Of a DNA stretch of 5,732 bases, positions 1 to 5,732 are shown in pieces. The stretch lies in assembly GCA_958439425.1 (NCBI GenBank), contig CAUBVH010000050.1:1-5732 (forward strand), in the 5' to 3' direction. Below the pieces are notes generated by a model, which was given only the letters and a program-made list of their open reading frames with translations, did not search any database and had not been told where the DNA came from. The position numbers were made by a program, and so were the translations under genes. The first letter of the stretch is position 1. The number at the start of each line of letters is the position of its first letter. The stretch is from an uncultured Collinsella sp. GTDB lineage: Bacteria > Actinomycetota > Coriobacteriia > Coriobacteriales > Coriobacteriaceae.

Positions 1-102
1 CTGCGGAAACGCGGGACCCGTCCAGGCTGTTGCGTTGAGATTGAAAATCAACCAGAAACAATTTATAGACTGAGTTGGTCGTATTCTTTGGGCGATTGCT
101 CC

Positions 103-108
103 TATAAT
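103..108 (+). promoter_or_regulatory. Candidate -10 box of the fucO promoter
   Basis: A perfect TATAAT lies 164 bases before the fucO start codon. No good -35 box stands 16-18 bases upstream: GTATTC at 81-86 is at the right distance but a poor match, and TTGGTC at 75-80 is too far (22-base spacer). There is no TG extension. The promoter may therefore be weak or activator-dependent. If it is used, transcription would begin near 115 and give a leader of about 155 bases. Confidence 0.5.
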
Positions 109-155
109 CTAGCCTTCGCTGCTGTCGGGAGGAAAGGACTGGGGCTCCGTTATTA

Positions 156-173
156 TGTTGAAACGCTTTAACA
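156..173. promoter_or_regulatory. LacI/CcpA-like operator in the fucO leader
   Basis: The 18-base sequence TGTTGAAACGCTTTAACA is an imperfect palindrome centred on CG, with six of the eight flanking positions symmetric. This is the layout of operators bound by LacI/GalR-family repressors, and it resembles a catabolite-responsive (cre) element. It lies about 50 bases downstream of the TATAAT, so a bound repressor would act as a roadblock. Its AACGCTTT core recurs inverted at 205-212. No regulator gene is present in the window, so the cognate protein is unknown. Confidence 0.4.
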
Positions 174-229
174 CTTTTGACGTTCTCACGCGTTTTTTGT
201 TTCAAAAGCGTTAGGATGGAACTTGCAGC

Positions 230-252
230 GTGGGGCGTAATGGGTGCCCCGC
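230..252 (+). other. GC-rich hairpin just upstream of the fucO ribosome binding site
   Basis: Bases 230-236 can pair with 246-252 (six Watson-Crick pairs and one G-T wobble) around a nine-base loop. The stem ends eight bases before the GGAGG at 261-265. It could modulate translation initiation or mRNA stability. No T-run follows it, so it is not a terminator. It could also be chance pairing in GC-rich DNA. Confidence 0.25.
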
Positions 253-271
253 ACACGATGGGAGGCTATCA

Positions 272-1438
272 ATGGCTAATCGTTTCGTTCTCAACACCAT
301 TTCTTATCATGGTTCCGGCGCCATCAAGGAGATCCCCGGCGAGCTCCAGCGTCGCGGCTACAAGAAGATCTTCGTCTGCTCCGATCCCGACCTGGTCAAG
401 TTTGGCGTTACCGCTAAGGTGACCGACGAGCTCGACGCCGCCGGCATCGCTTGGAGCCTCTACTCCGAGATTAAGCCCAACCCCACCATCCAGAACGTCA
501 AGGACGGCGTCGAGGCCTTCAAGGCCGCCGAAGCTGACGCTATCGTGACCATCGGTGGCGGCTCCTCCATGGACACCGCTAAGGCCATCGGCATCATCAT
601 CAACAACCCCGAGTTCGCCGATGTCCGCAGCCTCGAGGGCGTTGCTCCCACCAAGAACCACGCCGTGTTCACCATCGCCGTGCCGACGACCGCCGGTACC
701 GCCGCCGAGGTAACCATCAACTACGTCATCACCGACCCCGAGAAGGTCCGCAAGTTCGTGTGCGTCGACACCAACGACGCCCCCGAGGTCGCCGTCGTCG
801 ACCCCGACATGATGGCTTCCATGCCCGCCGGCCTGACCGCTTCTACCGGCATGGACGCACTGACCCACGCCATCGAGGGCTACACCACCAAGGGCGCTTG
901 GGAGCTCTCCGACATGTTCCACTTTGAGGCCATTAAGCTGATCAGCGAGAACCTGCGCGACTCTGTCGTCGAGGCCAAGTCCGGTCAGCCCGGCTCCGGC
1001 CGCGAGGGCATGGCTCTTGGCCAGTATGTCGCCGGCATGGGCTTCTCCAATGTCGGCCTGGGCATCGACCACGCCATGGCTCACACCCTGTCCGCTCACT
1101 ACGACACCCCGCACGGCGTCGCTTGCGCCATGCTGCTGCCGATCGCTATGGAGTTCAACAAGCCGGTTTGCGCCGAGCGCCTGGCCAAGGTTGCCGTTGC
1201 CATGGGTGTTGACACCACGGGCATGAGCACCGATGAGGCCGCCGACGCCGCCATCGCCGCCGTCAAGCAGCTCTCTGCTGACGTGAACATCCCGCACGTC
1301 TGCGAGGCCATGAAGGCTGACGAGATCGAGGTCCTGGCCAAGGACGCCATGGCCGACGCCTGCTTCCCGGGCAACCCGCGCGAGGCGACGCTCGACGACG
1401 TCATCGAGCTCTTCAAGAAGATCTGCCCGGCTGCTTAA
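272..1438 (+). CDS. fucO: Lactaldehyde reductase, iron-containing alcohol dehydrogenase family
   Basis: This enzyme reduces L-lactaldehyde to 1,2-propanediol with NADH, the anaerobic end step of L-fucose and L-rhamnose breakdown in the cytoplasm. The 388-residue product matches the usual FucO length of about 382. It begins MANR, as E. coli FucO does in my memory, and shares long stretches with it, such as NNPEFADVRSLEG and PTTAGTAAEVTINYVITD. The N-terminal nucleotide-binding half carries GGGSSMD at 95-101 and an acidic D38, which favours NAD over NADP. The C-terminal metal domain supplies the iron ligands D195, H199, H267 and H281. The start at 272 is chosen because GGAGG lies six bases upstream; an in-frame start at 230 has no such site. 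Codons end overwhelmingly in C or G, which suggests high expression. The loop around H267 reads HAMAHTLSA rather than the commoner HGMAHPLGA. Substrate range could extend to other short aldehydes or diols. Confidence 0.92.
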   Translation: MANRFVLNTISYHGSGAIKEIPGELQRRGYKKIFVCSDPDLVKFGVTAKVTDELDAAGIAWSLYSEIKPNPTIQNVKDGVEAFKAAEADAIVTIGGGSSMDTAKAIGIIINNPEFADVRSLEGVAPTKNHAVFTIAVPTTAGTAAEVTINYVITDPEKVRKFVCVDTNDAPEVAVVDPDMMASMPAGLTASTGMDALTHAIEGYTTKGAWELSDMFHFEAIKLISENLRDSVVEAKSGQPGSGREGMALGQYVAGMGFSNVGLGIDHAMAHTLSAHYDTPHGVACAMLLPIAMEFNKPVCAERLAKVAVAMGVDTTGMSTDEAADAAIAAVKQLSADVNIPHVCEAMKADEIEVLAKDAMADACFPGNPREATLDDVIELFKKICPAA

Positions 1439-1456
1439 CCTGGTTCGGCGGGCCCC

Positions 1457-1561
1457 GCCCGTTAGCCCCAGAATCGTCCTCGGACATGTCGGAGGCCCCG
1501 CTGCGCACTACGTGCGGCGGGGCCTCCTTCTGTCCTGCGGAAAGATTGTGGGCTAACGGGC
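1457..1561. repeat. Large interrupted palindrome between fucO and the peptidase gene
   Basis: Arms of 12 bases (1457-1468 and 1550-1561) are perfect inverted copies. Moving inward, further complementary blocks nest in register: 1472-1475 with 1544-1547, 1477-1479 with 1539-1541, 1482-1486 with 1531-1535, 1491-1501 with 1517-1527, and 1504-1508 with 1512-1516. That totals about 40 base pairs in 105 bases. The innermost part is the terminator-like hairpin listed separately. The whole could be a bidirectional terminator, an RNA processing site or a decayed palindromic mobile element. Confidence 0.65.
1491..1531 (+). terminator. Probable fucO transcription terminator
   Basis: An 11-bp perfect stem, GGAGGCCCCGC at 1491-1501 with its complement at 1517-1527, encloses a further 5-bp stem (1504-1508 with 1512-1516) and a three-base loop. 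It starts 52 bases after the fucO stop codon. The following TTCT is only a short T-tract, so this is a strong hairpin with a weak tail, and Rho or pausing may contribute. Bases 1478-1495 can form a competing hairpin (CCTC with GAGG around GACATGTC) that shares the left arm. Confidence 0.7.
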
Positions 1562-1700
1562 AGGGACTCGCCGGCTCGTTATCGTGGCGGGCGCAGTTCT
1601 GGGGAGCTCGATGGGTTGTCTCGCTAGGTAAATATTTGTGCGTGATGGTATCGTTGTTGGGGCTTTTACTGATTACGGGATGTTGACTTTGGAGTTGTGG
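1562..1700 (+). other. Leader region of the peptidase gene
   Basis: About 140 bases lie between the large palindrome and the chosen peptidase start. I find no convincing pair of -35 and -10 boxes: TTGTCT at 1616-1621 has no good partner at the right distance, and the A/T-rich stretch at 1629-1637 is not a clear -10. The peptidase promoter is presumably here because a terminator precedes it, but I cannot place it. Confidence 0.4.
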
Positions 1701-2732
1701 ATGGTGTCCCAAATGGATTCTACGCTTGGTTTTATTACTGACCAGCTTAAGACGCTGACTTCTATTGCCTCGCCTACGGGCTATACCCGTGCGGCGACTG
1801 ATTATCTGATGGAGACCCTGCGCGATATGGGCTTTGGGCCTGAACGTTCTAATAAGGGTAACGTGCTGGTTGAACTTGGCGGCGAGGGCGAGCCGCTCGT
1901 ACTGGCGAGCCATGTCGATACCCTGGGCGCCATGGTGCGCTCCATCAAGGACAATGGTCGCTTGCGTCCCACGACGCTCGGCGGGCATCAGTGGTCTACG
2001 GCCGATGGCGAGAACTGCACCGTTTACACGCGCGATGGCAATGTCTACACGGGTGTGGTTCTCAACACCGAGCCTTCGGCGCATGTGGCCGATGAGCCGG
2101 TCAAGACCATCGAGAAGAACATGGAGATCTTGCTCGACGAGAACGTCGATAGCAAGGACGATGTGCTCGAGCTGGGTATTCAGACGGGCGATATCATCGC
2201 TATGGATCCGCGTACCACGGTGACGGAGAGCGGCTACATCAAGAGTCGCTTCCTGGATGACAAGCTGTCGGCGTCGATTCTGCTGGGTTTGGCTCGCGCC
2301 GTTGCCGACGGCGAGGTGACCCTTTCGCGCAAGGTGTCGCTGCTCTTTACCGTGTACGAGGAGGTCGGCCACGGCGGCGCTTTCGTGCCGGCCGACACGC
2401 GCGAGATGATCAGCGTGGACATGGGCTGCGTGGGCGACGACCTGGGCTGCACCGAGCGCATGGTGTCGATTTGCGCCAAGGATTCGGGTGGCCCCTACAA
2501 TTACGATTTGGTGACCACGCTGTCCAACATCGCGCGCGAGCTGGAGCTCGATTACGCCATCGATGTGTACCCGCACTACGGCTCCGACGTCGAGGCCACG
2601 CTCTCTGCCGGCTACGACATTCGCCATGGTCTGATCGGCCCCGGCGTGTACGCGAGCCACAACTACGAGCGCAGCCACATCGACGGCGTGCGCAACACCT
2701 ACGAGCTCGTCCGCGCCTACGTTCAGCGCTAG
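1701..2732 (+). CDS. M42-family-like metallo-aminopeptidase
   Basis: This is a probable cytoplasmic two-metal aminopeptidase of the M42 (glutamyl/deblocking aminopeptidase, FrvX/YpdE-like) type, which removes residues from the N-terminus of peptides. In the 343-residue product the expected metal and catalytic residues appear in order: H71 with D73 in SHVDT, the bridging D186 in FLDDK, the catalytic E220 and ligand E221 in YEEVGHGG, D240 in VDMG, and a late histidine, probably H320 in ASHNYERSH. The length is typical for M42. No signal peptide or membrane segment is visible. The start at 1701 is chosen for GGAG six bases upstream. Possible in-frame alternatives are GTG 1638, ATG 1680 and ATG 1713; family members often start close to the MDSTLGF that 1713 would give. 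The first third uses many T-ending codons, unlike the rest. The gene appears monocistronic and converges on mnmA. The exact substrate cannot be told, and a neighbouring M20 or M28 assignment is less likely. Confidence 0.82.
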   Translation: MVSQMDSTLGFITDQLKTLTSIASPTGYTRAATDYLMETLRDMGFGPERSNKGNVLVELGGEGEPLVLASHVDTLGAMVRSIKDNGRLRPTTLGGHQWSTADGENCTVYTRDGNVYTGVVLNTEPSAHVADEPVKTIEKNMEILLDENVDSKDDVLELGIQTGDIIAMDPRTTVTESGYIKSRFLDDKLSASILLGLARAVADGEVTLSRKVSLLFTVYEEVGHGGAFVPADTREMISVDMGCVGDDLGCTERMVSICAKDSGGPYNYDLVTTLSNIARELELDYAIDVYPHYGSDVEATLSAGYDIRHGLIGPGVYASHNYERSHIDGVRNTYELVRAYVQR

Positions 2733-2757
2733 ACGCATTTATAGCGCGTGGCAAGTT

Positions 2758-2801
2758 AAGAGCGTCCTAGCCGGTATAACGTTGCCGGCAGGGGCGCTCT
2801 T
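2758..2801 (+). terminator. Probable terminator of the peptidase gene
   Basis: AAGAGCG at 2758-2764 pairs perfectly with CGCTCTT at 2795-2801, continued by two further C-G pairs and wobbles. An inner GCCGG (2770-2774) pairs with CCGGC (2785-2789). The stem begins 25 bases after the stop codon. The stem end supplies TCTT, but only GTG follows, so the U-tract is poor. The structure is nearly symmetric and could also stop mnmA transcripts coming from the right. Confidence 0.6.
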
Positions 2802-2805
2802 GTGC

Positions 2806-2870
2806 GTTGCGGTGAAATAGGGACTGTTTGGCGGTTTTAAACGCTTAAACAGTCCCTATTTCACCGCAAC
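2806..2870. repeat. Perfect 24-bp inverted repeat between convergent genes
   Basis: Bases 2806-2829 and 2847-2870 are perfect inverted copies of each other over 24 bases, separated by a 17-base spacer (2830-2846). Arms include GTGAAATAGGGACTG. Arm composition is about 46% GC, below the surrounding genes. No T-run follows on either strand, so it is not a standard intrinsic terminator, although it could fold into a very stable hairpin in mRNA from either side. The form fits a REP- or MITE-like interspersed palindromic element. I recall GGGAC-containing palindromes tied to REP-associated transposases, but I cannot confirm a family match. Confidence 0.8.
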
Positions 2871-2887
2871 TCATGAAGGGAATGGGG

Positions 2888-3988
2888 CTACCTGATGGCT
2901 GCCGTAACGGTGCCGCCGCCGAGGACGACGTCGCCGCGATAGACTACAACGGCCTGGCCGGGGGCGATGGCCCGTTGCGGCTCGTCAAAAGTTAGCAGCA
3001 TTTGTCCGCCGGCGCCACGTGTAAGGGTTGCTGCCTGGTCTTTCTGACGGTAGCGGTACTTGGCACCTACGCGAATGCCGCCGGCATCGAGCTCCGCCTC
3101 CATGCGTGCGTCCGGCGCGCTCCAGATCCACTCATCGGCAGTTAGCGCCGAGGCGGTTAGGTCCTCGGCCTCGCCCAGATGCACGGTGTTGTTGGCGGCG
3201 TCGACGCCCGTTACGTACACGGGATGCGCCATCGCAACGCCCAGGCCCTTGCGCTGGCCGATGGTGTAGCGCAGCGCGCCGTTGTGGCGCCCGACCACGC
3301 TGCCGTCGCGCCACACAATGTCGCCCGGTGCAGCGGGATGTCCGCAGCGGCGCTCGATATAGCCCGCGTAGTCACCGTCTGGAATAAAGCAGATGTCCTC
3401 GCTTTCGGCCTTCTGGGCGTTGGTAAAGCCCTGCTCGGCGGCTATGCGGCGCACGTCGCGCTCTTTGTCTAGGCCTGCCAGCGGAAAGATCGTGTGCGCC
3501 AGGCGTTCCTGCGTAAGCGAATACAAAAAGTAGCTCTGGTCCTTTTTGGGATCTTCGCCGCGATGTAGCTGCCAGGTGCCGTCTGCCGCCTGGCTTGTTT
3601 TGGCGTAATGTCCCGTTGCGATGTAGTCGCAGCCCATATCCAGCGCCGCATCCAGCAGCGCGCCAAACTTAATGTGGCGGTTGCAGATGATGCACGGGTT
3701 GGGCGTCAGTCCTTCCTGGTATGCGTTCACAAAGCGCTCGATCACGTTGCGGTCGAAGGTCTGCTGCAGGTCGAGCACATGGTGGGGCATCCCCAGGCGC
3801 CCGGCGACGGCCTTCGCGTCAGCGATGTCGCGGTCGACTTTGCTCATGCCCGTGGCGGGGTCGGGTGTGGGACAGGTAAGGCGCATGGTGGCGCCGACGC
3901 ATTCGTAGCCCTGGCGCTTGAGCAGATACGCGGTCACGCTGGAATCGACGCCGCCGCTCATGGCGACGAGCACGCGCTTGTTGTGCAT
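2888..3988 (-). CDS. mnmA: tRNA-specific 2-thiouridylase MnmA
   Basis: MnmA activates the wobble uridine (U34) of tRNA-Lys, -Glu and -Gln with ATP and installs sulfur, giving the 2-thiouridine part of mnm5s2U. The sulfur comes ultimately from cysteine through an IscS-type desulfurase. The 366-residue length is normal. The ATP-binding PP-loop is SGGVDSS at 11-17. The two catalytic cysteines are C102 in TPNPCIICN and C200 in EDICFIPDG. The tRNA-contacting and C-terminal beta-barrel parts follow, with the conserved YTIGQRKGLG at 241-250. C99 is an additional cysteine common in Gram-positive-type MnmA. The ATG at 3988 has AAGGAG nine bases upstream (3998-4003). It is codirectional with cysK but separated from it by a strong terminator, so it is probably a separate transcript. 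It converges on the peptidase gene. Confidence 0.97.
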   Translation of the reverse strand: MHNKRVLVAMSGGVDSSVTAYLLKRQGYECVGATMRLTCPTPDPATGMSKVDRDIADAKAVAGRLGMPHHVLDLQQTFDRNVIERFVNAYQEGLTPNPCIICNRHIKFGALLDAALDMGCDYIATGHYAKTSQAADGTWQLHRGEDPKKDQSYFLYSLTQERLAHTIFPLAGLDKERDVRRIAAEQGFTNAQKAESEDICFIPDGDYAGYIERRCGHPAAPGDIVWRDGSVVGRHNGALRYTIGQRKGLGVAMAHPVYVTGVDAANNTVHLGEAEDLTASALTADEWIWSAPDARMEAELDAGGIRVGAKYRYRQKDQAATLTRGAGGQMLLTFDEPQRAIAPGQAVVVYRGDVVLGGGTVTAAIR

Positions 3989-4017
3989 GGGAAGGTTCTC
4001 CTTGGTGGCATGTGGCC

Positions 4018-4055
4018 AAAAAAGAAAAGCGGCGCGGGAGGCTGGTTCCGCGCCG
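4018..4055 (-). terminator. Intrinsic terminator of cysK
   Basis: Read on the minus strand, a 9-bp perfect GC stem (4055-4047 with 4036-4028), extended by a wobble and an A-T pair, closes a six-base loop. It is followed directly by TTTTCTTTTT (4027-4018). This is a textbook Rho-independent terminator, 114 bases after the cysK stop codon. Its T-tract ends only 14 bases before the mnmA ribosome binding site. Confidence 0.93.
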
Positions 4056-4059
4056 CAGA

Positions 4060-4068
4060 CATTGTAGC
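4060..4068 (-). promoter_or_regulatory. Candidate extended -10 promoter for mnmA
   Basis: On the minus strand TGCTACAAT is a good extended -10 element (TG-n-TACAAT). No recognisable -35 box stands 17 bases upstream, which is tolerable for an extended -10 promoter. Transcription would start near 4053, inside the left arm of the cysK terminator hairpin. A promoter upstream of the hairpin is plausible because only 14 bases separate the terminator from the mnmA ribosome binding site. Confidence 0.45.
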
Positions 4069-4168
4069 AAGTTCGGACGTCTCGTGGGACACCCTGATGG
4101 GATGGGTTCAGACTGCCGGGAGAGAGGAGGCCGGCTCGTCCCTGGGCTCAACCTATGGGCGACAGGCC

Positions 4169-5107
<939 letters not shown>

Positions 5108-5210
5108 GGTGAACCTCCAAAGTGTTCAAATGACTGGATACCGTGTGGTTTTACGGTGTGTGTGGCAGCGAAACCTACAAACCTTATGGGTTGTTCGTTT
5201 TGCTGTTGGC

Positions 5211-5237
5211 AAGCATAGTAGACAGTAAAGCCTAGTA
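5211..5237 (-). repeat. Near-perfect 10-base direct repeat across the cysK promoter
   Basis: On the minus strand TACTAGGCTT (5237-5228) recurs 17 bases later as TACTATGCTT (5220-5211), nine of ten bases identical. The second copy contains the candidate -10 box. It could be a tandem regulator site or coincidence. Confidence 0.35.
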
Positions 5238-5243
5238 ACACAA
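5215..5243 (-). promoter_or_regulatory. Candidate cysK promoter
   Basis: On the minus strand TTGTGT (5243-5238) is separated by 17 bases from TACTAT (5220-5215). The -10 is good and the -35 is weak (TTG only). Transcription would start near 5208 and give a leader of about 100 bases. The leader has short pairings (5140-5144 with 5153-5157, and 5177-5183 with 5188-5194 with one mismatch), but no recognisable T-box or S-box motif. Confidence 0.45.
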
Positions 5244-5296
5244 TAGGAAATAGAAGATTATTACGAGTCGATTAACCAGCTTGACGGGAATAGGTA

Positions 5297-5324
5297 TTTT
5301 CAAAACCAATTTTTCGGCTAGAAT
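5297..5324 (+). promoter_or_regulatory. Candidate promoter and operator of the Rrf2-family gene
   Basis: TTTTCA (5297-5302) and TAGAAT (5319-5324) are spaced by 16 bases. The -10 overlaps an 11-base perfect palindrome, TAGAATTTCTA (5319-5329), where an autoregulator could sit. A second short symmetric element, AATAGGTATT (5289-5298), lies at the -35. Rrf2 proteins commonly repress their own promoters, but the assignment of these sites is inference. Confidence 0.4.
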
Positions 5325-5358
5325 TTCTACGAATTAAAAGACCGAAAGGCAGCTATAT

Positions 5359-5732
5359 ATGTTGGTTTCCACAAAGGGCAGATATGCCCTGCGCGTTATG
5401 GTCGACCTGGCCGAGCACCAGGCGGCGGGCCGTATTCCCCTCAAAGAGATCGCCGCGCGTCAGGGGATTTCGGAGAAATATCTGGAGAACATTTTGGCCA
5501 CGCTCGTCCGCGCCAATATGCTCTCGGGCATGCGCGGCAAAGGCGGCGGCTATGTGCTCACGCGCCCGCCCGAGCAGTACACGGTGGGCGAGATCTTGCG
5601 CCTGACCGAAGGCAGCTTGGCACCGGTCGCATGCCTGGACGGCGACTGCAAGGGCTGCTCGCGTTCGGACGAGTGCCCCACGCTCGACGTGTGGAAGAAC
5701 CTGGACAAGCTCATTAACGACTACCTCGACGG
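5359..5732 (+). CDS. Rrf2/IscR-family transcriptional regulator, 3' end cut by the window
   Basis: A 124-codon open frame runs off the window end with no stop; family members are usually 130-165 residues, so most of the protein is here. The N-terminal winged helix is clear. STKGRYALRVMVDLA opens the fold, the helix-turn-helix spans about 28-54 with GISEKYLENI as the recognition region, and the wing is RGKGGGYVL at 59-67. A cysteine cluster follows: C92, C97, C100 and C106 (C-x4-C-x2-C-x5-C). It sits where IscR binds its [2Fe-2S] cluster, so Fe-S or redox sensing is likely. GAAAGG lies nine bases before the ATG. The gene is divergent from cysK, so cysK and the gene itself are likely targets. 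It could be an IscR, with iscS/iscU-like genes beyond the window, or a CymR-like cysteine regulator. CymR, as I recall, lacks this cysteine cluster. Confidence 0.88.
   Translation, partial: MLVSTKGRYALRVMVDLAEHQAAGRIPLKEIAARQGISEKYLENILATLVRANMLSGMRGKGGGYVLTRPPEQYTVGEILRLTEGSLAPVACLDGDCKGCSRSDECPTLDVWKNLDKLINDYLD

Larger units (their letters stand above)
1..271. other. Non-coding region upstream of fucO
   Basis: No convincing gene is visible here. One frame is open from the window edge to a TAA at 169-171, another ends at a TGA at 71-73 and a third at a TGA at 34-36. None shows the strong C/G third-position bias of the neighbouring genes over a useful length, so the tail of an upstream gene can be neither shown nor excluded in the first 70 bases. 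The region is richer in A and T than its surroundings. It carries the fucO promoter candidate, an operator-like palindrome and a leader hairpin, each listed separately. Confidence 0.6.

Noticed and set aside
155..214. 19-codon leader peptide frame in the fucO leader (MLKRFNTFDV...)
   Set aside because: No well-placed ribosome binding site, no run of regulatory codons, and the same bases are better explained as an operator-like palindrome.
269..1297. Minus-strand open frame of 342 codons opposite fucO
   Set aside because: It is a Gly/Val/Asp/His-rich antisense shadow caused by the strong codon bias of fucO.
1486..1686. 66-codon frame whose end looks like a lipoprotein signal (SLLGLLLITGC then stop)
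   Set aside because: It starts in the left part of the terminator structure, has no ribosome binding site, and the lipobox-like stretch is at its C-terminus, where it could not act as a signal peptide.
1413..2738. Minus-strand open frame of 441 codons opposite the peptidase gene
   Set aside because: It is the mirror of a GC-biased gene with perfect metallopeptidase motifs, has no recognisable domain and would run through the large palindrome.
5108..5208. T-box or S-box riboswitch in the cysK leader
   Set aside because: The leader is only about 100 bases, has no T-box consensus sequence and no terminator hairpin before the gene.
5281..5286. TTGACG as -35 box of the Rrf2-family gene
   Set aside because: The nearest good -10 (TAGAAT at 5319) is 32 bases away, and no -10-like hexamer stands at 16-18 bases.

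Overview
The window is high-GC bacterial DNA with strongly C/G-ending codons, short intergenic gaps and GGAGG-type ribosome binding sites. It carries ordinary anaerobe metabolism genes. The mix (a FucO-type lactaldehyde reductase, an M42-like aminopeptidase, MnmA, CysK and an Rrf2-family regulator) and the sequence style suggest a gut actinobacterium of the class Coriobacteriia, most likely a Collinsella. That placement rests on remembered family resemblance, not on a search.

Layout, left to right. Positions 1-271 are an upstream region with a good -10 hexamer, a LacI-family-like operator in the leader and a small GC-rich hairpin. A fucO gene on the + strand (272-1438) follows. Positions 1439-1700 hold a terminator-like hairpin nested inside a much larger imperfect palindrome. 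An M42-like metallopeptidase gene on the + strand (1701-2732) is followed by a terminator hairpin and then a striking perfect 24-bp inverted repeat. That repeat separates the peptidase from the convergent mnmA gene (minus strand, 3988-2888). Upstream of mnmA lies cysK (minus strand, 5107-4169), whose textbook intrinsic terminator sits almost against the mnmA ribosome binding site. A divergent AT-rich intergenic region (5108-5358) separates cysK from an Rrf2/IscR-like regulator gene on the + strand (5359 onward), which is cut by the window end.

How the genes fit together. The right half has a sulfur theme. CysK makes cysteine, MnmA puts cysteine-derived sulfur into tRNA, and the divergent Rrf2-family regulator carries a cysteine cluster of the kind that holds an Fe-S cluster, so it could couple cysteine or Fe-S status to cysK. 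The left half is independent: FucO would dispose of the lactaldehyde from fucose or rhamnose breakdown, and the peptidase would trim peptides.

I see no CRISPR array, tRNA, rRNA, phage gene or complete insertion sequence. I do not see an undescribed multi-gene system here. The points most worth a second look are the two palindromic intergenic elements, the overlap of the mnmA promoter region with the cysK terminator, and the Cys-cluster Rrf2 regulator facing cysK.
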